A DNA stretch of 9,624 nt. Origin: Proteobacteria bacterium UBA3588. GTDB lineage: Bacteria; Pseudomonadota; Gammaproteobacteria; Thiohalomonadales; Thiohalomonadaceae. A program made the position numbers and the translations under genes. The stretch is taken from the NCBI GenBank assembly GCA_002376325.1, contig DFMR01000152.1:1-9624 (forward strand), given 5' to 3'. The notes under the pieces were generated by a model, which did not search any database, had not been told where the DNA came from, and saw only the letters and a program-made list of their open reading frames with translations. Below, in pieces: positions 5,027-9,624 of this stretch (positions within the stretch are counted from its first letter, which is position 1; the number at the start of each line of letters is the position of its first letter).

Positions 5027-7462
5027 TCAGAATTTCTTGTTCAGGCTGAGATAGAAGCCGCGCCGCGGCCCGTACTGCGGTGCGCCGACACCGACACCGC
5101 TGCCGTCACGCAGCTCGTAGCTGTTGTCAAACAGGTTGATCACTGTCAGGCGGCCGGTAAATTTGCCCAGCCCGCCAAGATGGAATATGCGTCTGGCGCT
5201 GGCGTTGATCTGGGTGTAGGCCGGCAGATTCTGTTCATTGGCAAAGCCGCTGCGCAGTCCCGAACCGTAGATGGCATCGAGTCCGTAGGTGACGTGGTAC
5301 CACGGATAGGAGATGCCGGCCGAGGCGGTTATCGTTTGGTCGTGATCGAGATGGATCCAGTGATCCTGGATATAGGCCAGTTCCTTCGGGTCGATCTGAT
5401 ATTGGCTGGAGATGATGTTTTTACCCAGCGCCGTGGAGCGGGCGATATTGGCATAGGCTGACAGCTTGTCGCCGTGGTAATTGGCGCTGAACTCAAGGCC
5501 ATAGATTTTTCCGTCCTTGTAATTGAAAGGCGTATAGATCAACGCCGACCCGAACTGACCCTCATCCAACAGGTTCTTTACTTTCTTGTAGTAGCTGTCG
5601 AGGCTCACCGTGAGCGCCGGAGTCACTTGGTGGTTCACACCCAGGTCGAAGTAATCGTCGGTCTCCGGCAACACCGGGCCGTTTACCGAACTGTTGGGCG
5701 CATTGGTCGTATATTCGAATTTGGATATGGTTTCGGCGGCGATCAGCTCGGTCGGCGGTGGCGTGTAGTAACGCGCGTATCCGGCATGCAATGTGGTATG
5801 CGTCGAGAGCTTATAGACTGCGCCCAGACGCGGACTGAGCTGGGAGCCGTTGACCGTGCTGCGGACCTGGTCGAAGCGGGCGCCGTAATTGACGGTCAGT
5901 TTCCGTGTCGCCTTCCACTCGTCCTGCAGGTAGATGCCAGATAGGTAGGAGGTGAACTGACTGTTATCCAGGAACTGTTTGGTGCCGCTAATCTGGGTTG
6001 CCGGCTGAAACTGGCTGGAGGAGTTGGATGTCAGGACGTTGTTGTCGCTGGTGACATCCTCCTGGCTGTAGAACAGTCCCGTTCTCAAGGTGTGGAACTC
6101 GTTGAGCTGGTAGCTGAAGTCCGCCTGAACGCCGCTGGCCTGCCCTGCCTGCTGGGTGGTGGCGGCAACGCCGTTGTAGACCATGTCGCCGGTGACATCC
6201 GGCGTATAGGTGACGTTGCTGTAACGGCTGAAGGCCGACACCTGATAGTTGAAGGCCGCGCCCGCAGTGCCTTGCAGCGCGAGGATGCCGTAACTGGTCG
6301 TCTCCTTCTGGTTCTCGTTCAACTGCGCGGAAGGGTAGTCGACGCCGCCACTGCCGTAGGTGATTCCGCTGCTCGGTTCAGTATAGGCGAACTGGGCGCT
6401 CTGTCCCGGATTGTTGGGGATTTGAAAGCGATTGTCGGAGTTGCCCAGAATCAGACTGATACGCGTATTGTTGTTCAATAGATCGGAGAAATAGCCGAAG
6501 CCATTGTTCTGCAGGGTATGGTCATGTATGGCCGTGGTCGACGACGTAGGGTTCTCGATACCCATATCGTTCTGCAATTGGGAACCGGTGATGTAATAGT
6601 TGAAATTTCCCCGGCTACCGCTGACGCTGGCGTTGATCTTGCGGGTGTTGTTGCTGCCGACGGTCACGCCAACGCTGCCTCCCTTTTCGAATGCACCGCT
6701 TTTGGTTTGGATGTCGACGATGCCTGCCGTGTGAAATCCGTATTGGGCGGGCAGGGCGCCGGTGAGCAGATTGACGCTCTGCGCAAAGCCCGGGTCGAGG
6801 ACTTGGCCGAAGCCGCTAACGCTCTCGGGCAGGATGGTACCGTTGATGCGGTACTGAAGGTCACCGTGATCGCCGCGAACATGCAGTTGGCCGAACGAGT
6901 CCTGCACCACGCCGGGCGCTTGCAACAGCACCTGATTAAGTGGTGTGTTGCTGCCCTGGGGCAGGTGTTCGATGGCCTTGTGCGTCATGCGGTAGGTGCT
7001 GCTGCCGGTCTCGACCGAGATGTCGTTGCGCGCAATATCGAGTCGGTGCGCCTTGACCTTGATGTTCAGGGCGTTGTTGCTGGCGAGTATCAGGGTCGTG
7101 GTGTCGTCGGCTTGCGCGCTCAGGGTGACGATGGACATCCCCTGTTGAAAGGTGGCTTTGTCGGCGGTCAGTTCATAGGTGCCGGGGGCGATGCCGGTAA
7201 ACGTAAAGTGGCCGGCGTCGTCGCTGTGCACGGTGCCGAGGGTATGCCCGTCGGCGGCCAGGAGATTGACGGCCGCATTGGCCAGCGGACGCCCCAGCGC
7301 ATCGGTGATGGCGCCGTGGATATTCCGCGAAGTCGGTGCCGATGTCGCGGTTGGCGGTGTCGCGGCGGTTGCTGCCGGTGTCGCCGCGTAACTCGGCGAC
7401 GCAAAGGTACAGGCGAACGTGACCGCTGTGCCCAGCCTATAAAGACGGGGATTCATTTTCAT
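5027..7462 (-). CDS. TonB-dependent outer-membrane receptor with N-terminal carboxypeptidase-regulatory-like domain
   Basis: An 811-residue outer-membrane receptor driven by TonB. Signal peptide 1-26/27 (ending PSYAA) is followed by an Ala/Thr/Pro linker to about 45. A carboxypeptidase-regulatory-like beta-sandwich spans about 47-128 (IHGAITDALGRPLANAAV, FTGIAPGTYEL). The plug domain spans about 160-270, with LHVRGDHGDLQYRING and the LLTGALPAQYG segment. The 22-strand barrel runs to the terminal Phe (LNKKF). A possible TonB box lies around 146-152 (NDISVET). A family-typical barrel segment DHWIHLDHDQ lies at 700-709. The ATG at 7462 has AGGAAC 8 bases upstream; the next ATG is too far from it. 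It lies after two small His/Cys genes and before exbB-exbD-tonB. The substrate is not readable from sequence; a metal or metallophore is inferred from the znu and small-protein context. Confidence 0.9.
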   Translation of the reverse strand: MKMNPRLYRLGTAVTFACTFASPSYAATPAATAATPPTATSAPTSRNIHGAITDALGRPLANAAVNLLAADGHTLGTVHSDDAGHFTFTGIAPGTYELTADKATFQQGMSIVTLSAQADDTTTLILASNNALNIKVKAHRLDIARNDISVETGSSTYRMTHKAIEHLPQGSNTPLNQVLLQAPGVVQDSFGQLHVRGDHGDLQYRINGTILPESVSGFGQVLDPGFAQSVNLLTGALPAQYGFHTAGIVDIQTKSGAFEKGGSVGVTVGSNNTRKINASVSGSRGNFNYYITGSQLQNDMGIENPTSSTTAIHDHTLQNNGFGYFSDLLNNNTRISLILGNSDNRFQIPNNPGQSAQFAYTEPSSGITYGSGGVDYPSAQLNENQKETTSYGILALQGTAGAAFNYQVSAFSRYSNVTYTPDVTGDMVYNGVAATTQQAGQASGVQADFSYQLNEFHTLRTGLFYSQEDVTSDNNVLTSNSSSQFQPATQISGTKQFLDNSQFTSYLSGIYLQDEWKATRKLTVNYGARFDQVRSTVNGSQLSPRLGAVYKLSTHTTLHAGYARYYTPPPTELIAAETISKFEYTTNAPNSSVNGPVLPETDDYFDLGVNHQVTPALTVSLDSYYKKVKNLLDEGQFGSALIYTPFNYKDGKIYGLEFSANYHGDKLSAYANIARSTALGKNIISSQYQIDPKELAYIQDHWIHLDHDQTITASAGISYPWYHVTYGLDAIYGSGLRSGFANEQNLPAYTQINASARRIFHLGGLGKFTGRLTVINLFDNSYELRDGSGVGVGAPQYGPRRGFYLSLNKKF

Positions 7463-7556
7463 TTTGCATGTTCCTGTTTTTCAGTGTCTGCATTTCCACT
7501 ACGCAACCACGACGCTACACATCGCAGGCGCACTGGACGGAATTACTCGATGGTGA

Positions 7557-7844
7557 TCAGACGCTGAATACAGGAGGGGGGCCGCGCTGACTCAGTGCAA
7601 AACGGAAAGGCTGGCTGACGATAGGCGAGCGGTAGTAGCCGGCCCGGTAGAAGGCGTACGGGGCATGGGCCAGCTTCGGCATGGCCAACGTGACAGTGGC
7701 ACCATGGCCCAGATAGCCGGTAAAGAGGCAAAACTCGCAGGCGTGCCCCGGCTTGTGCGCATGAATGTCGAGTTCGTGCGCGAGTTGCAGCCAGCTGAGG
7801 CACAGCAGCGAAATTGCTATGACGATGTGAAGGGCGCGACGCAT
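7557..7844 (-). CDS. Small envelope protein B with His/Cys metal-binding motif (paralogue 2 of 3)
   Basis: A 95-residue unknown protein that aligns residue for residue with small proteins A and C over positions 1-49. MRR plus a hydrophobic segment (4-22) is followed by H23, D26, H28, H30, H34, C36, E37, C39 and H47. The second half is less conserved (YYRSPIVSQPFR, then LSQRGPP) and carries several Tyr/Phe residues. The frame is open further upstream to a GTG at 7907, but the paralogues and the hydrophobic start both argue for the ATG at 7844; the ribosome site is weak (GGAAG about 15 bases away). It sits 105 bases after gene C and 94 bases before the TonB-dependent receptor, with no convincing promoter of its own, so it is probably co-transcribed. 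Likely periplasmic or membrane-anchored metal binding is inferred from the motif only. Confidence 0.82.
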   Translation of the reverse strand: MRRALHIVIAISLLCLSWLQLAHELDIHAHKPGHACEFCLFTGYLGHGATVTLAMPKLAHAPYAFYRAGYYRSPIVSQPFRFALSQRGPPPVFSV

Positions 7845-7949
7845 CCGGCGTGTCTTCGTCTTCCAAGTCTCCAATAGCCACGGCATCCGCGTATGGCACC
7901 GAGCCACGCAGCAGACGACGCAACGACGACGTTGTATGTATTGCCCGAA

Positions 7950-8240
7950 TTAGGCGATGGAGACGCGGGACGGCGGAGCGCGTTCGGTCAGATCGGAACG
8001 GAACTGTCGATTGATGAGCGGGGTACGATAGAGGCTGATGCTAAAGAAGGCGTACTGGCTATGAACCGGTTTGAGTGTAGCGATGGTAGAGGGGGCGCCG
8101 TGGGCCAGATGGCCGGTGAACAGGCACATTTCGCAGGCATGTCCAAGCTTATGCGCGTGCAGATCCAGTTCGTGCGCGATCTGCAGTCCGCTGAGGAACA
8201 GCAGCGATATGGCGAGGACAAGATGAAAGGTACGGCGCAT
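7950..8240 (-). CDS. Small envelope protein C with His/Cys metal-binding motif (paralogue 3 of 3)
   Basis: A 96-residue unknown protein and the first gene of the receptor-exbB-exbD-tonB unit. Residues 1-22 are MRR and a hydrophobic helix. The cluster H23, D26, H28, H30, H34, C36, E37, C39, H44, H47 follows, and the C-terminus carries FRSDLTERAPP. An ATG at 8258 would add six residues (MEIFCR), but it lies only about 10 bases from the predicted transcription start, leaving no room for a ribosome site. The ATG at 8240 also matches the paralogues, although its own ribosome site is weak (GGAA about 12 bases upstream). In the first 49 residues it differs from B at about 12 positions and from A at nearly 20, so B and C look like the more recent duplicates. 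Confidence 0.82.
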   Translation of the reverse strand: MRRTFHLVLAISLLFLSGLQIAHELDLHAHKLGHACEMCLFTGHLAHGAPSTIATLKPVHSQYAFFSISLYRTPLINRQFRSDLTERAPPSRVSIA

Positions 8241-8274
8241 CCTACAAAATATTTCCATGAATCAAAGCTCGGCG

Positions 8275-8303
8275 ATCCTAGATCATCGGAGCAAGCAGGG
8301 CAA
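8275..8303 (-). promoter_or_regulatory. Predicted sigma70-type promoter of the small gene C-B-receptor-exbBD-tonB unit
   Basis: On the minus strand TTGCCC (8303-8298), 17 bases, TAGGAT (8280-8275). The block CGATGATCTAGGATCG over the -10 differs from the one in front of small gene A at only two of 16 positions. The -10 lies 34 bases before the ATG at 8240, close to the 32 bases seen for gene A. It begins 16 bases after the stop of the HDOD gene, marking a new transcription unit. Confidence 0.6.
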
Positions 8304-8318
8304 GGGTTGGCCGTAGTG

Positions 8319-9269
8319 TCACAAACGCAGCCGCTCCAACACGGCTTCGGTTTTCTTCACCAGTTCTTGATCTTCAAGCAACTGTTCAGGTGTTCGTCCC
8401 AGTTTACGGAACACCTGCGCCGCTGCCGCATCATCGACGTGGGTTGCGTCTTGGCCCCGCTCCAAGTGTTGGAGAATGTCGGCGGCGATGGTGATGTCGG
8501 TATAGTCGATGGCGGCCAGCGGACGGCGTTGCCAATGATGATGCTCCTCCGCGACGGCGATCAATTCCGGTACGAATTGCCAAGTGCGCAGCACCAGGCC
8601 GCCGACGCGCGTGTGCAGGTCGGCCAAAATCGTATCGGTAGGCAATACCTCCATGCGCGGGCCGACCAGTTGTTCCATGCGCACGATCAGCGGCAGTTTG
8701 CCGATATCATGCAGCAGACCGGCCAGTAATGCCTCTTCGGCGTTGAGCGTAGTGTAGTGGTCGGCAAGGGCGTGGCAGCGTGCCGCGACGTCCAGGCTAT
8801 GGTCGGTCATCCGCTTCAGTTTGCGGCTGACTGAATCGTCGTAGACATGCATCGATTGCAGCAGCGCCAACTGGGTCACCATGCTGCGCACCAGCTGTAA
8901 GCCGAGGCGGGTGATGGCCGACTTCATGTCCTCCACCGGTTTGTGACGGCGATAGGCGGCGCTGTTGGTCACCTTGAGCAGCCGCGCGCTCATCGCCGCA
9001 TCGCCGCTGATGGCCTGGGCCAGCTTGTTGACGGAGCAGTCGGGATTGGCCAGGATCCGGCGCACGCGCAGCGCCACTTCGGGCAATGTGGGCAGCAGCA
9101 GTTGGTTGCGGGCGATCTCCTGTTCCAGGGTGGCGATAAGCTCGGATTCGATCTGTTCGTCGTTCCTGCCGCGGCGCTCGATACCGTTCCAGGCATGCGT
9201 GTCGCGGCGATATGGATTGCGCCGCTCAACGCCGTGCCAGCCGGATTTCTCGGAAGATGACTCGGGCAT
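8319..9269 (-). CDS. HDOD-domain protein, putative signal-transduction regulator
   Basis: A 316-residue cytoplasmic protein with an HDOD domain (a divergent HD-superfamily domain found in bacterial signalling proteins) over about 57-260. Signature stretches are LLPTLPEVALRVRRIL (58-73), SGDAAMSARLLKVTNSAAY (88-106) and the AITRLG segment at 118-123. H157 and an intact HDIGK (187-191) are present, so some metal binding or catalysis cannot be excluded, but HD-GYP motifs are absent. The N-terminus (1-40) is polar and carries two copies of a short W-x-G-x-E-R-R motif (11-17 and 27-33). The C-terminal 40 residues are helical and charged. The ATG at 9269 has a purine-rich GGGGGAG ribosome site immediately upstream. 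It appears to be a single gene with its own AT-rich promoter region, and no functional tie to the metal genes is visible. Confidence 0.9.
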   Translation of the reverse strand: MPESSSEKSGWHGVERRNPYRRDTHAWNGIERRGRNDEQIESELIATLEQEIARNQLLLPTLPEVALRVRRILANPDCSVNKLAQAISGDAAMSARLLKVTNSAAYRRHKPVEDMKSAITRLGLQLVRSMVTQLALLQSMHVYDDSVSRKLKRMTDHSLDVAARCHALADHYTTLNAEEALLAGLLHDIGKLPLIVRMEQLVGPRMEVLPTDTILADLHTRVGGLVLRTWQFVPELIAVAEEHHHWQRRPLAAIDYTDITIAADILQHLERGQDATHVDDAAAAQVFRKLGRTPEQLLEDQELVKKTEAVLERLRL

Positions 9270-9310
9270 AGCTCCCCCTGGGTGAGCCGTCGTCCGGGAC
9301 AGCTGCCTTT

Positions 9311-9339
9311 CTTATATTAACTTTATTATTTGGGCCGAA
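9311..9339 (-). promoter_or_regulatory. Possible promoter of the HDOD gene in an AT-rich block
   Basis: On the minus strand TTCGGC (9339-9334), 17 bases, TATAAG (9316-9311), about 40 bases before the HDOD start codon. The 9308-9350 stretch is the most AT-rich part of this end of the window. An alternative pairing, TTGGAT (9352-9347) with TAATAA, is also possible, so the exact hexamers are uncertain. Confidence 0.4.
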
Positions 9340-9396
9340 TATACCAATCCAAGTGTAGTGCAGATGGCGGCCGCAGAAGAACCTGCCGCGGCTTCG

Positions 9397-9624
9397 TCAG
9401 CCGCCGGTCATCGACATGAAGCGGAGTACGTGGGAAGGCTTTTCGTTGAATTCGTGTTTGAGCGGTTTGCGCGCGATGGCCTCGATGACCAGATTGCGCA
9501 GGCCGTCGTCGGAGATGCCCTGGCGCAGGTGGGGGCGCAGCGCCAGCGCGTGGTCCTGGCCGAGACAGAGGTAGAGCGTGCCGTCGGCGCTGAGGCGCAC
9601 GCGGTTGCAGGTTTCGCAGAAGTG
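9397..9624 (-). CDS. moaA: GTP 3',8-cyclase MoaA, C-terminal fragment (cut by window edge)
   Basis: The last 75 residues of MoaA, the radical SAM enzyme that starts molybdenum cofactor synthesis by converting GTP to 3',8-cyclo-GTP. The fragment begins HFCETCNRVRLSADG and shows the C-terminal 4Fe-4S ligands as CxxC followed 13 residues later by Cys (CETC...LYLC), the spacing known for MoaA. It ends in SMTGG; the terminal Gly-Gly is the conserved tail that reaches the active site. The radical SAM half lies beyond the right edge. The gene stops 127 bases before the HDOD gene; a short GCCGC/GCGGC inverted repeat follows the stop, without a T-run. Confidence 0.94.
   Translation of the reverse strand, partial: HFCETCNRVRLSADGTLYLCLGQDHALALRPHLRQGISDDGLRNLVIEAIARKPLKHEFNEKPSHVLRFMSMTGG

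Noticed and set aside
6518..7567. A 349-codon open frame on the + strand, opposite the TonB-dependent receptor
   Set aside because: It lies antisense to a gene with clear domain signatures, has no recognisable domain or hydrophobic pattern, and is explained by GC-rich third-position bias. The same applies to the + strand frames at 99-740, 965-1624, 2215-2967 and 7893-8729.
8241..8258. Upstream ATG for small protein C
   Set aside because: It is only about 10 bases after the predicted transcription start and would break the alignment with paralogues A and B, which start at MRR.
9360..9396. Terminator after moaA
   Set aside because: A GCCGC/GCGGC inverted repeat is present, but there is no T-run and the arms are only 5 bases, common in GC-rich DNA.
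1..9624. CRISPR array, tRNA or rRNA gene, insertion sequence or phage genes
   Set aside because: No regularly spaced repeats, no tRNA-like cloverleaf, no transposase or integrase motifs were seen. Nearly all of the window is accounted for by minus-strand coding genes with short gaps.

Overview
The window comes from a fairly GC-rich Gram-negative bacterium, most likely a beta- or gammaproteobacterium. It encodes outer-membrane beta-barrels, a TonB/ExbB/ExbD energy-transduction system and a typical proteobacterial MoaA C-terminus. Every gene I can support lies on the minus strand, so the map reads right to left. Nearly all + strand ORFs are antisense shadows of GC-rich minus-strand genes.

From the right edge: the C-terminal part of moaA (molybdenum cofactor synthesis), then an HDOD-domain signalling protein, then two tandem small genes (called small protein C and B here). 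These are followed by a large TonB-dependent outer-membrane receptor with an N-terminal carboxypeptidase-regulatory-like domain, then exbB, exbD and tonB with overlapping ends. After a roughly 160 bp promoter-bearing gap come a third small paralogue (small protein A), an outer-membrane barrel protein, a ZnuA-like metal-binding lipoprotein-independent periplasmic protein and a ZnuB-like membrane permease that runs off the left edge.

Together these form a nearly complete route for a metal ion, most likely zinc, from outside to cytoplasm: two outer-membrane entry proteins, the TonB motor that energises one of them, a periplasmic metal carrier and an inner-membrane ABC permease. The ATPase is not in view. 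The standout feature is a family of three about 95-residue paralogues with an N-terminal hydrophobic segment followed at once by an invariant His/Asp/Cys cluster (H23, D26, H28, H30, H34, C36, E37, C39, H47). One copy sits directly upstream of the barrel gene and two sit directly upstream of the TonB-dependent receptor. The first gene of each of the two transcription units (A and C) has a closely similar promoter: TTGCC(G/C), 17 bp, TAG(T/G)AT, with a shared 16-base block over the -10. This suggests two co-regulated units, C-B-receptor-exbB-exbD-tonB and A-barrel-znuA-znuB, built around a small envelope metal-binding protein whose role I cannot assign from sequence. The metal identity and the Zur-type control are inferences; no canonical Zur box was found by eye.
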